The notes below the pieces were generated by a model. That model had not been told where the DNA came from. It did not search any database and was given only the letters and a program-made list of their open reading frames with translations. Shown here in pieces: positions 54,784-64,000 of a stretch of DNA of 64,000 nucleotides (position 1 is its first letter; every line of letters starts with the position of its first letter). Location of the stretch: NCBI GenBank assembly GCA_905250025.1, contig CAJNOJ010000127.1, forward strand, positions 124,001 through 188,000. Direction: 5' to 3'. A program made the translations under genes and the position numbers. The stretch comes from Adineta ricciae (Eukaryota; Rotifera; Eurotatoria; Adinetida; Adinetidae).

Positions 54784-55539
54784 ATGGGCAAACTCGATGG
54801 AAAAATTGCATTGATCACAGGTGCCTCACGAGGCATCGGACTTGCTATTGCACAACAATTCATTGCTGAAAATGTACAACATCTTTTCATCACAGGTCGA
54901 CATCAAAACACTCTCAACGAAGCGTTAGAACAACTTCGTTCACAAAATGTCACAACAGTACAAGGTGATGTGTCCGATATGACACATTTAGATTCACTTT
55001 ATCAAATTATTCAACAACATCAACAACGATTAGATATTATTGTTGTTAATGCAGGTATCTCTCCTCTTGCTTTACTTGGATCAATCACTGAAAATGATTT
55101 TGATCAAACATTCAATATCAACGTCAAAGCCATTGTATTTACTATCCAAAAACTTCTACCATTATTAACTGATGGTGCATCGATCATTCTCATGGGTTCT
55201 GTTTCATCAATCAAAGGTCATCCTATGACAAGTATTTACAGTGCATCAAAAGCAGCTGTTCGATCATTTGCTCGATGTTGGTCAATGGAACTGAAACATC
55301 GAAGAATTCGAGTAAACACATTGAGTCCAGGAAGTATCGACACTGAAATGATCAAAAATGTTGCCAATACACAAGGAATAAAGGCAACTTTTATTTCTGA
55401 TCTCATTTCAGCTGTACCTTTGAATCGATTTGGAACATCCGATGAAGTAGCAAAAACAGCTGTTTTTCTTGCTTCCGATGATAGTAGTTATATCACTGGT
55501 ATTGAATTATTTATTGACGGTGGAAGAGGACAAGTTTAA
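54784..55539 (+). CDS. Short-chain dehydrogenase/reductase (classical SDR)
   Basis: Single exon, 251 aa, the usual length. TGASRGIG at 12-19 binds the nucleotide, NAG at 89-91, catalytic Ser near 139-141, Tyr152 and Lys156 in YSASK, and SPGSIDTEM after. The end (SYITGIELFIDGG) is typical of the FabG/glucose-dehydrogenase-like group. Substrate unknown. No signal peptide. The lack of introns and the bacterial look allow a transferred origin, but SDRs are too widespread to say. Confidence 0.87.
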   Translation: MGKLDGKIALITGASRGIGLAIAQQFIAENVQHLFITGRHQNTLNEALEQLRSQNVTTVQGDVSDMTHLDSLYQIIQQHQQRLDIIVVNAGISPLALLGSITENDFDQTFNINVKAIVFTIQKLLPLLTDGASIILMGSVSSIKGHPMTSIYSASKAAVRSFARCWSMELKHRRIRVNTLSPGSIDTEMIKNVANTQGIKATFISDLISAVPLNRFGTSDEVAKTAVFLASDDSSYITGIELFIDGGRGQV

Positions 55540-55698
55540 ACATTTTCATTTCTCTTTTTTTCAAATCGAAATAAATCTTCTTTCTTTCTTTCATTCTACG
55601 AATGTGATATATTTGTTTTTATGTGATGATCATTCTCCGAAAGATCTTTATCTTATCTTTTCACTTTTCACAGAGATCCATGTTTTCTCATAGGGACT

Positions 55699-55705
55699 AT
55701 AAAAT
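55699..55705 (+). promoter_or_regulatory. TATA box of the ABC transporter
   Basis: TATAAAA 36-42 bp before the ATG at 55741, in a short interval (201 bp) after the SDR stop codon, so the leader must be very short. Confidence 0.5.
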
Positions 55706-55740
55706 CAAACACTATCATCTTCTTCATCACATCCCTAACC

Positions 55741-58700
55741 ATGAAGAATCAACCTCAACATTGTTCATTGACAGTATCAACACAACGACAACCTTGTCGA
55801 TTAGATTGGGCACAATCTTCTCCTTTTCGATGGCTTTATGTTCTCTTTTGGTTTTGGTTAAATCCAATATTCAACAATGCTTCTAAACATAAAATCACTG
55901 ATGAACATTTATTTGATGTTTCACCAACTGATCATTGTCAACATTTAATAAATAAACTTGAAATTGTATTGAAAACATTTCAACATTCATCTCAATCAAT
56001 CAATACAAAGAAAATCATTGCAAAAACATTTTGGAAAGAAACAATATTCATCGGTCTTCTTCTATTTCCATATTTTGCAGCTAAAATAGCTCAGCCTCTT
56101 CTTCTCAAACAAATTATTATACATATCAGCGATATTAATGTATCATCATCTGTTATTTATCTCTATGCCATTACTCTTGGACTTGTAAAAACAATTCTTG
56201 TTTTGATACATCATCAATATTTCTTTCATATAACACGAATAGGAATGCATATTCGTATTTCACTTTCAACATTTATCTACAAAACATTATTATCATTACC
56301 AAATAATACGATACGAACAATAACATTTAGTCAAGTATTTAATCTTATTTCAAATGATCTCTACAAATTTGAACAACTTTTTGTTTATATTCATTTTCTT
56401 TGGGCTGGACCATTTCAAGCATTGATTATATTCATTTTCGTTTGGAATGAAATTGGTATTATTGCAACTTTATTCGGTTATGCTGTTTTATTAATTCAAA
56501 TTCCTTTACAGTTATATTTTAGTTCTCTATTTCGATTTTATCGAAAAGCAACTATTCAATCGACAGATGAACGAATCAAAATCATTAATGAAATGTTAAT
56601 GGCCAATCAAATCATTAAAATGTATCAATGGGAAGAAGCATTAGAACATCTGATTAATCAAATTCGATCGAAAGAGATTCAAAATATACAAAAAGCAAAT
56701 CGAATTCGTTCGATTAACATGGCTATTCATTTCTTTTCGTTATCATTGATTTCTTTTGCTACATTTGCTGGAAGTTGGTTCATCGGTAAAACATTATCAA
56801 GTGTAACAATCTTCACTGTTTTATCATTCTTTGGAATTATGAAAGATCCATTAACAGTCGGTTTTCCTTATGCAATTGAAACAATTAGTGAATGTTCTAT
56901 TGCATCTCAACGAATTGATCAATTTATGAATTTATCAAATACAAATCAATCACAACCCGCCCATCATCATCCTCATTGTGATTGTATTGAATTGAACAAA
57001 GCTTCATTTACATGGGATTCTTCTCAATCACCACAACTTATTGATCTTGATGTCAAGATCAAATCCGGATCATTTGTCGCTATTATTGGATCAACTGCAT
57101 CTGGAAAATCTTCTTTATTAGCTGCTATTCTTGGTGAAATGTTTCTTGTCAAAGGTCAAAGAAATGTCTTTGGTAACATTGCTTATGTTTCACAAATACC
57201 TTGGATATTTACAGGAACTATTCGAGAAAATATTTTATTTTATCAAAATTATGACCAACAGAAATATGAACAAGTCTTAGAATCATGTTGTTTAGTATCT
57301 GATTTACAAAGATTTACAGTTGGTGATGAAACAATGATTGGTGAAAAAGGAGTTAATCTAAGTGGAGGACAAAAAGTACGAATTGCACTTGCACGAGCTT
57401 TATATATGAATGCAGATATTTATTTATTTGATGATCCTTTAGCAGCAGTTGATTCTCATGTCGCACAAATCATTTTTCAACAATGTTTTAGTCAGAAAAG
57501 TCTCTTAAAAAACAAAACACGTCTCTTAGTTACTCATCAAACACAATTTCTCTCTCAAGTTGATTATTGTATTCTCTTAGATCATGGTCATATTCAACAA
57601 CAAACTTCATTTACTCAACTTACCAACATTGACAATATTAAACATAGTAATCATTTTAATACAATTCATCAAAATAATTCCACAACAAATCAATTCGAAA
57701 CTCATGAGAAACATTCGATTATCAAAGAAGAAACTTCTAAAGATGGAACAGTGAATACCTCGATTTGGTTCAAATTATTCACTTCGAGTTATGGATGGAA
57801 AGGATTCGTCTTTCTCATTTTTTTCATGTTACTAGGTGAAACTCTTCTTGATACAACAAATAAATGGTTAAGTGTTTGGTCATCAACATCTGAACAACAA
57901 CAACAAAAACATCATTTTTATATTTATCTTGGATTAACGATCACAACATGTCTCATTGCTCTCTTTCGTGCTCATGTTTTCTTTCATCTCATCCTACGTA
58001 GTGCATCAATCTTTCATACAAAGATGTTAAAAGGTGTTCTATATACTTCATTGACATTTTATGAAAGTAATCCTATTGGTCGAATACTCAATCGGATGAG
58101 TAAAGATCAGCAGATTCTTGATGAACAATTACCAGGAACTTTTTTTGATGCTATGCAATCATTATTCATGACTATTGGAAGTATTATCATCATTGCAATG
58201 GCAAATCCTTGGATATTGTTGATTCTTCTCTTCATTATTCCATCATTTATTTGGTTTAGAAAAATTTATCTACGAGTTAGTCGACAAGTCAAACGATTAG
58301 AAAGTACAAGTCGAAGTTCAATCTATGCTTTATTTTCTTCATCATTCAATGGATTGATGACTATTCGAGCATTTCAAGTTCAACAACACTTTCTAAATTC
58401 ATTTATGGATAAAATCAATGCAAATACACGTGCTTTGTTCATTTTCAATTGTTCAACTCGATGGTTTGCATTACGATTAGATCTTTTGACTTGTTGTTTC
58501 ACATTTGTTACAGCTATTCTTTCTGTTATCCTGCGACAACACATCGATTCATCTTCGCTCGCTTTGGCTTTGGTCTATGTCATTAATCTTTCCGAATTAT
58601 TTCAATGGGGTGTTCGACAATCAGCTGAAACAGAAAATTTCATGATTAGTGCAGAAAGAATCGACGAATATGCTCATCTACCTATCGAAACAGGTTTCGA

Positions 58701-59472
58701 TGAAGACGAGATCCAACCACCCATCGATTGGCCATCGCAAGGAAACATTCAATTCAAAGAATTTCATTTCACATATCGACCTGAACTCGAACCTGTACTC
58801 AAAGGAATCAATCTGAATATCAAATCGCATCACAAGATTGGTATCATCGGACGAACAGGTGCAGGAAAATCATCCATCTTCCAAGCACTCTTTCGACTCA
58901 CTGATAAATCGACTGTTACTGGTCAATTACTCATTGATGGCATCGATATTAGTCGAATCAGTCTACGAAATCTGCGTTCAAAACTGAACGTCATTCCACA
59001 ATCACCTGTTCTCTTCAGTAATACACTTCGATACAATCTTGATCCATTTCGTCACTACACAGATGAACAAATATGGAATGCACTAGAAGCAGTTCAGTTG
59101 AAAAGCAAAATCGCAAATCTCGAAGATCAACTCAATACAAAAGTAGCAGAATATGGTAATAATTGGAGTGTCGGTGAATGTCAACTGATATGTGTGGCAC
59201 GTGCAATCCTAAAACCAAGTCAAATCCTTCTTATTGATGAAGCCACTGCACATATTGACATGAAAACAGATCATATCATTCAACAAATCATTCGTGACAA
59301 GTTTCGAAACTATACGATCTTAACAATTGCACATCGACTGAACACCATCATAGACAATGATCGTATTGTGATAATGAACAACGGAATCATCACCAACTAT
59401 GGAATACCACAACAATTATTATCACATATAGATGAAAATCAAGAAGAAGAAGAAACGGACACATATCTTTAA
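55741..59472 (+). CDS. ABCC (MRP)-type ABC transporter, intronless full transporter
   Basis: One 1243-aa frame with two TM domains and two nucleotide-binding domains, the ABCC4-like short layout without an extra N-terminal TM domain. NBD1: Walker A GSTASGKS from 450, signature LSGGQ at 540-544, Walker B YLFDD at 561-565 with Asp for the catalytic Glu, as usual in ABCC. NBD2: Walker A GRTGAGKS at 1037-1044, Walker B LLIDE at 1163-1167, but the signature is WSVGE instead of LSVGQ at 1142-1146. Such proteins export organic anions and drug conjugates. The lack of introns over 3.7 kb in an intron-rich neighbourhood suggests retroposition or intron loss. The Pro/His-rich start and start codon choice follow the TATA box. 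Confidence 0.9.
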   Translation: MKNQPQHCSLTVSTQRQPCRLDWAQSSPFRWLYVLFWFWLNPIFNNASKHKITDEHLFDVSPTDHCQHLINKLEIVLKTFQHSSQSINTKKIIAKTFWKETIFIGLLLFPYFAAKIAQPLLLKQIIIHISDINVSSSVIYLYAITLGLVKTILVLIHHQYFFHITRIGMHIRISLSTFIYKTLLSLPNNTIRTITFSQVFNLISNDLYKFEQLFVYIHFLWAGPFQALIIFIFVWNEIGIIATLFGYAVLLIQIPLQLYFSSLFRFYRKATIQSTDERIKIINEMLMANQIIKMYQWEEALEHLINQIRSKEIQNIQKANRIRSINMAIHFFSLSLISFATFAGSWFIGKTLSSVTIFTVLSFFGIMKDPLTVGFPYAIETISECSIASQRIDQFMNLSNTNQSQPAHHHPHCDCIELNKASFTWDSSQSPQLIDLDVKIKSGSFVAIIGSTASGKSSLLAAILGEMFLVKGQRNVFGNIAYVSQIPWIFTGTIRENILFYQNYDQQKYEQVLESCCLVSDLQRFTVGDETMIGEKGVNLSGGQKVRIALARALYMNADIYLFDDPLAAVDSHVAQIIFQQCFSQKSLLKNKTRLLVTHQTQFLSQVDYCILLDHGHIQQQTSFTQLTNIDNIKHSNHFNTIHQNNSTTNQFETHEKHSIIKEETSKDGTVNTSIWFKLFTSSYGWKGFVFLIFFMLLGETLLDTTNKWLSVWSSTSEQQQQKHHFYIYLGLTITTCLIALFRAHVFFHLILRSASIFHTKMLKGVLYTSLTFYESNPIGRILNRMSKDQQILDEQLPGTFFDAMQSLFMTIGSIIIIAMANPWILLILLFIIPSFIWFRKIYLRVSRQVKRLESTSRSSIYALFSSSFNGLMTIRAFQVQQHFLNSFMDKINANTRALFIFNCSTRWFALRLDLLTCCFTFVTAILSVILRQHIDSSSLALALVYVINLSELFQWGVRQSAETENFMISAERIDEYAHLPIETGFDEDEIQPPIDWPSQGNIQFKEFHFTYRPELEPVLKGINLNIKSHHKIGIIGRTGAGKSSIFQALFRLTDKSTVTGQLLIDGIDISRISLRNLRSKLNVIPQSPVLFSNTLRYNLDPFRHYTDEQIWNALEAVQLKSKIANLEDQLNTKVAEYGNNWSVGECQLICVARAILKPSQILLIDEATAHIDMKTDHIIQQIIRDKFRNYTILTIAHRLNTIIDNDRIVIMNNGIITNYGIPQQLLSHIDENQEEEETDTYL

Positions 59473-59852
59473 TTTCACTAAAATAATATTCGGAATCTTC
59501 GCTTTTCTCTTTTCACACTGGATGATAATATATAATACATATTAACTTTGCCCATTTCATAAAACGTTCTTCCACATTAGAAAGAAAAGACTTCATTATC
59601 CACAGAGATAATCTGTGAAAGCATCCCCTAGTCTCACAATTTCGTGTTACATCCTATGAAATTCACATAATCATTCACTACAAACTCCGACATCTAATCG
59701 GAGTTTGATTACTTTCTCATTTCTCAACAACATCGAACAAATCAAAGCAATCACAAATGGGCACGTTTCATCCATCTCACTAATGTCATCAATGTGAGAA
59801 GAAGTTCTTTTCGAAATGTTTTCGATACCCATGTGTAGAGAAAAAACGTGCT
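59473..59852. other. Convergent 3' flank, no gene seen
   Basis: 3' UTRs of the ABC transporter and the GPCR on the opposite strand. Frames here are shadows. Confidence 0.45.
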
Positions 59853-60794
59853 CTAAAAGTGAGACATGATCATCTTCCAGAAAGCGACAATAGTGATACT
59901 CACTGCAGTGTATGTGTACAGAAGAATCAGAGCTGTTGAAACAATGAATGCATCTATCGCAAGTTGATCTGTTGATTTGGGTAATGTGCTTGTCAAATAA
60001 GAATAGAGAGGAAATATGGTGGATGTCATTGCGAAAACAACATAGAAAATCACTTGTAACAAAGAGATTTTCATCAACTGGAATTCTCGTCGATAATGAC
60101 TGACATTCATTGAAAGAGATCGATTCGTTATTGCTTTTTTTGCTAAGTTCGCAACATTGACTGAAGGTTGAACGATTTGAACACGCCGCCAATGACGAAC
60201 GTTACGAAAAGTCAACAGAGTAAACGCACTGATGATGAGAAATGGAACAATAGATGAAATTGTGATTTGAATAGCATAGAATTCAGCATAAGCTGAGCCA
60301 AGTGGTGCTCCACAGAAATGTGCTGAAGTTATTTCATATCCAATCAAACCATGAATACTAAACACAAGCCAAAAACATACACTACCGATAATCAATGAAG
60401 TAACAAGACGAGGTGAACTGAATTGTCTGATTCGTGCATGTTGTGCTGACAAAATCCAACGATCAATCGAAATCAAACATAAGAATTGACGAGTCAGACC
60501 AAGACTGTAGATATAAACAAAGATTCGTAGTTTACAAAGACCAACATTCATTCCAGCAAGATCAACACCAGTTCGAGAGATGATCACTCGTGTTAAACCA
60601 AATGTATTGAAAAGAACTATTTGTGCAACAGACATTCCAATAAAATAACGTGAACAAGTGTTGGAACGTAATTTTCGACGAGAAAAGATCAGAATATTGG
60701 TGAGATTGCCAAGAATACCGATGATATAGACAGGCGTCATGTAGTATATCATGAGTGTTGTTGTTAAACTTGTCAATTGACTTGCAAGTGTCAT
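59853..60794 (-). CDS. Rhodopsin-like GPCR, intronless
   Basis: Single exon, 313 aa, seven TM segments. TM1 has GNLTN, TM3 ends SIDRW for DRY, and a Cys in loop 1-2 (GLCKLR) and one in loop 2 (HFCGAP) can form the usual disulfide. TM6 lacks CWxP (LQVIFYVVFAMTSTIFPLY), and TM7 has no NPxxY. It belongs to the divergent receptor type common in rotifers and is only distantly like the pair at 4984 and 30908. Ligand unknown. Confidence 0.82.
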   Translation of the reverse strand: MTLASQLTSLTTTLMIYYMTPVYIIGILGNLTNILIFSRRKLRSNTCSRYFIGMSVAQIVLFNTFGLTRVIISRTGVDLAGMNVGLCKLRIFVYIYSLGLTRQFLCLISIDRWILSAQHARIRQFSSPRLVTSLIIGSVCFWLVFSIHGLIGYEITSAHFCGAPLGSAYAEFYAIQITISSIVPFLIISAFTLLTFRNVRHWRRVQIVQPSVNVANLAKKAITNRSLSMNVSHYRREFQLMKISLLQVIFYVVFAMTSTIFPLYSYLTSTLPKSTDQLAIDAFIVSTALILLYTYTAVSITIVAFWKMIMSHF

Positions 60795-62300
60795 TGTTCT
60801 CGTACCACTAGTTGGAATAAGTTTAATTCAGATATTCTATACAAGGTGTCAAGCGAGTTTCCAAGATAGAACTGAGAAAATCATTAATGCGAAAAGTAAA
60901 ACTAATCTCGAAACACGCTATTCTTTATTGTTTCTCTCATCTAATAAATTAATGAATATCATTGAAAAAGGTCGGCAAAGCGTGAGTTTAGAGATGACCT
61001 TCGAATCTTTCCAGCGTTATTCTTCTTTCCACACAAGTAAATTATTTTCGTAGCACACAACTATATTTCATTCTTTTCTCCTACTCATCCATTCTCTTTC
61101 ACATCCTGTGTTCTTTTACTTGTTCATTAGGTATGCACCAGTGCATCATACTTCATTTGTGAATACGGTATATATAACGAAAATCATGAGGAAACTAAGG
61201 AATATTATTATATAGTCATACAGTATATTCTTTGTGATATGAGACATAGCATTCGAATGTCAACAGATGCATTGATTGATATGAAAAGCCATTAAGTATT
61301 TCGTTTCACTTGTATTGCATGTTGAACGAATGGTATTTCTGCTTTATCTGATCAACTACAACTACTTTCTAGTAACTTCACGTTAGGATAGACAAGTAGT
61401 GTCATAACATGTGAATAAGAGCAATGAAAACAGTTGTTTGTAAATGTATTTCGATGTTCAAAAATGAAAATTAAGTGCGAGAAACACTATTTAATCAGTG
61501 TCTGTTTTCAATACTCGAATAAATGACAATGACGACGACTGCCACTCATTGCACCCAAGGATACCGTTTGGATGAATTCGATTTTGTGTCTCTTTATTCA
61601 CAGATTTGACTGAGACAAAGTGTTTTTCATTTAGATCAATCGATGTCGAGAAATGTTCATTTCACGTGGTATTTACATAACTTATTCCATCAACCACTGA
61701 ATTTTGTCTTCTACCTTTAAGCTATGTTTGCGGAACATTTTATGACGACATCAAACAAATCTCTTGCATAACTTGTGACTTTTACAATTGTAACTCGAAT
61801 CTGCAAGACAGTGAATACCCGGCTATATATAATCCAAATTTTTTTATCAAACAAAACACTCCTATAATCGACTTGAGAGTTAAATGTTCTTGCTACTGGG
61901 AGAAAATACATAGTGAATGCGATTGTTAATGATTGCTTATGAACTTTTGAAATGAAACCGTATTTTAGTAAATGATATTGAACGATTTGATAGTTTGATG
62001 ATGTTCAGCAACAGTTAAAATTCAAAGTAGAAAGTGGAAAAGAACTGATTCTTCACTTTTTTCTATGAAACTCCTTTTCTTCAATGTTAAAATATTTGTT
62101 GTCTACAGAAATAGTTCATTATTTATGATATAAACGATCAATATATAGATAATTATTTGAGGAACATGATTCTTCGAGTTTCATCTTAGTTTTTTCGACG
62201 ACGACAACAACAACAACAAAGTTAATTTTCCAGAATATGAACTATTTATGAAATATTTGTTCCAAACGATCAACTACACTTGAATTACAATAGTTGAAAG
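60795..62300. other. Long intergenic stretch, no gene seen
   Basis: About 1.5 kb AT-rich; an acaac microsatellite-like run near 62203-62220; nothing else recognised. Confidence 0.4.
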
Positions 62301-62306
62301 TCTTAG

Positions 62307-62748
62307 AGAAAAGAATCGATGAATTCACTCTATTCTTCCTGATATTGCATCTCTTCGATGTGTTACCATCGTTTCAATATCAAGCACATCTTTGCAAGCA
62401 TGTCAGTTATGTGAATTAAACCAGACAAGCGGTAAAGATTGCTATTTGATCGACATGTATCACAACTTATCAAGATGTTGTTTACTGTCAAGTATTCACT
62501 TTCAGTTTCGTCTATTCAGTGATTATATCGATAATGAATATCTCATACCTGATGAAGCCAACACCACGTATTTTCGTATTTTGATGTCAAATGATCCGTT
62601 CTTGGATACACTTATCTTTCTTGATTTCACAGAAACAGATATTTACAATACAAATATAGTAGCTGGTGTCGGTGTAACATCATCTTTTAGCAGAGCGAGT
62701 TTAACATCGATGACTTCATGTACTTGGTCTACTGATTTAGCACCATAG
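62307..62748 (+). pseudogene. Fragment of an unknown extracellular protein
   Basis: The frame is open from about 62323 to the stop at 62748 without a convincing start codon. It encodes CQLC and a second Cys pair (CC), several N-glycosylation sequons and no TM segment. It may be one exon of a larger secreted protein or a gene remnant. No family was recognised. Confidence 0.3.
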
Positions 62749-63322
62749 TAAAAGAGATATAAATACGAATGTCTATAACGCGGTACCATCACTTACCAAG
62801 TCAGGTTTTGTTATCAGCCATTCACGAAATCTGTCACGATTGGAAGGTGTATGTTTTGCTAGTTACAATCGATTAGATAGATAGATTACCTCGTCGAGTC
62901 ACTATTGAAAGTAGTCAAGTTCTTTTTGGTTCTAAATTCACTTTTGAGTTTAGGAAACAGTTGGATTCAGCACTCTGATTTAGATTGAATCATCGCCGCT
63001 GTGACAAGTTTCGCAACAGGATCAACTTTCTTTTCAAAGCAAATAACCAACAATACATAGATAGTTATGCTAGATATCGCCGTTCGATAGATCAAAATAA
63101 AAGTTAGTAATTACACTATATTAATCTATATATATAAAGAAGAAAGTTTGTCTGTCTGTCTGTCTGTCTGTCTGTTCGCTATGCATTCAGTCCCTGTAGC
63201 AGCTATCGGCGTGGAACTTTCCACAATGCTTCCTGAGACCCAGAGGAAGGTCGACATCTACTTTTCCCCGAGAACAAAGGAGCCAGCCGTTTGCTGCAGG
63301 CAATATATGAAACGGACCAATA
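62749..63322. repeat. Repeat-like contig end with a (TCTG)6 microsatellite
   Basis: A (TCTG)6 run at 63151-63174 follows a TATATATAAAGAAGAAAG stretch, and the sequence after it has a different composition up to the N at 63323. This arrangement is often found at the ends of dispersed elements, but no element family or coding sequence was identified. Confidence 0.35.
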
Positions 63323-63323
63323 N
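63323..63323. other. Contig join (single N)
   Basis: A single ambiguous base; the lyase fragment starts at the next base, in mid-gene. Confidence 0.8.
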
Positions 63324-64000
63324 AAGTGCAATAACTGCATCATCATAGAAGTGCCATGATCTTTTGGCAGTTAAGTTGTGCGTCGCTGTGTCCATCATAG
63401 CAAAACCATAGAGACCATCACTGACACCGCCAACAAAAGGTAATCTGATAAGAGAGGAGGGTACATCATTGCATGTGACGAGTGGAATATCATGTTCAAC
63501 AGTGATGCCGTTGATAGCTTGCCAATCAAGTAGTGGAAATATGAACACATAATCGTATGTGTTCGTTGTAAACAAATTTAAAATGCCTTGACCGGTATGT
63601 TCTCGCTTCAAGTTTTCTCCATTTCCACATTCATCGGGATTCGTTCGAATCGACTGCATTTTGATTGCACTGGACCAATTTGTGCGACGATGAACGTGGT
63701 AATCTGATGTATAAAAATGTTTATTGCCCACCAGTGCCGTAGCATTGGCCTGATGATCTAAGCGGTCAGCAAGATTATTCAAATCAGTTCGCAGGTCCAC
63801 TGATGGAATCGTTTCTGCCAAAACTCTAATGTCTTCAGACTTATAGAAAACAAGATATCCTCTATCTGGTCTCGCAATAGCTCTTCCTTTGACGTGCCAA
63901 TCCCATTGATTATCAATGATCATCCATGCGTCGCCTTTAACTAAAAATTGTGCAAACAACGTGAGCTTATCGAGACTGGGGGCATATTGCGTGTTGACAC
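63324..64000 (-). pseudogene. Polysaccharide lyase family 8, middle fragment (third copy), cut by contig join and window edge
   Basis: Matches the complete lyase from about residue 262 to 483 (forward 38551-39218 of copy B) with a few percent divergence. The Arg pair of the active site is present (GRAIARP), although the Arg before it is Lys. It is open throughout and continues beyond the window. It begins about 150 bp beyond where the A fragment at 12500 stops, without overlapping it. Confidence 0.75.

Noticed and set aside
59671..60192. 173-aa minus-strand frame overlapping the GPCR
   Set aside because: Out-of-frame shadow of the intact receptor, which explains the conservation and membrane features.
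62992..63322. (TCTG)6 and neighbouring sequence as a CRISPR array or telomere repeat
   Set aside because: Simple microsatellite; no spacers, and not the bdelloid TGTGGG telomeric unit. No CRISPR or telomere array is present anywhere in the window.

Overview
The window reads as a nuclear scaffold of a bdelloid rotifer; the species cannot be fixed from the sequence. The evidence is AT-rich DNA, genes split by very short GT-AG introns (about 42-60 bp), metazoan families (DEG/ENaC channel, rhodopsin-like GPCRs, kringle protein, CNNM transporter, RBR-ZZ protein) on the same gap-free stretch as families that are foreign or rare in animals (P3A proton ATPase, plant/bacterial-type glutamate decarboxylase, polysaccharide lyase 8), and two colinear copies of a 12.5 kb gene block that differ by only a few percent.

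Layout. Block A (1-12500) and block B (25926-38397) carry the same genes in the same order and orientation about 25.9 kb apart: an AIG1-like GTPase with a Cys/His module, a secreted Cys-rich protein with two polybasic sites, a cystine-knot micropeptide, a GPCR, a small two-TM protein, a divergent pair of further AIG1-like GTPases, and a family 8 lyase. The A copy of the first gene is cut by the window edge, and the A lyase is cut at 12500 by a perfect foldback ending in an N. Between the blocks (12.7-25.2 kb) are an RBR-ZZ ubiquitin ligase missing its 5' end, an F-box protein interrupted by an assembly gap, an ADP-ribosyltransferase/TPR/KY-like fusion, a kringle protein, and about 3 kb of repeat-rich DNA. 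After block B come an unknown 238-aa protein, a 12-exon P3A H+-ATPase, a 10-exon CNNM transporter, a glutamate decarboxylase, a DEG/ENaC channel, an SDR oxidoreductase, an intronless ABCC transporter and a second type of GPCR. A third lyase fragment (63324-64000) starts directly after another single N.

Working together. The three AIG1-like GTPases form a cluster; two share an identically spaced Cys/His motif and two share a short divergent promoter with mirrored TATA-like boxes. A proton ATPase, a proton-consuming decarboxylase and a CNNM ion transporter lie within 9 kb, which would suit pH and ion homeostasis (inference). However, the ATPase has Asn where the plant and fungal pumps have their essential membrane Asp.

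Assembly. N positions (12695, 14960-14969, 22763, 63323) mark contig joins. The A lyase fragment and the 63.3 kb fragment are complementary, non-overlapping pieces of one gene, so the scaffold probably interleaves two haplotypes. I split genes into exons by hand from reading frames and GT/AG sites; all multi-exon totals given below keep frame.
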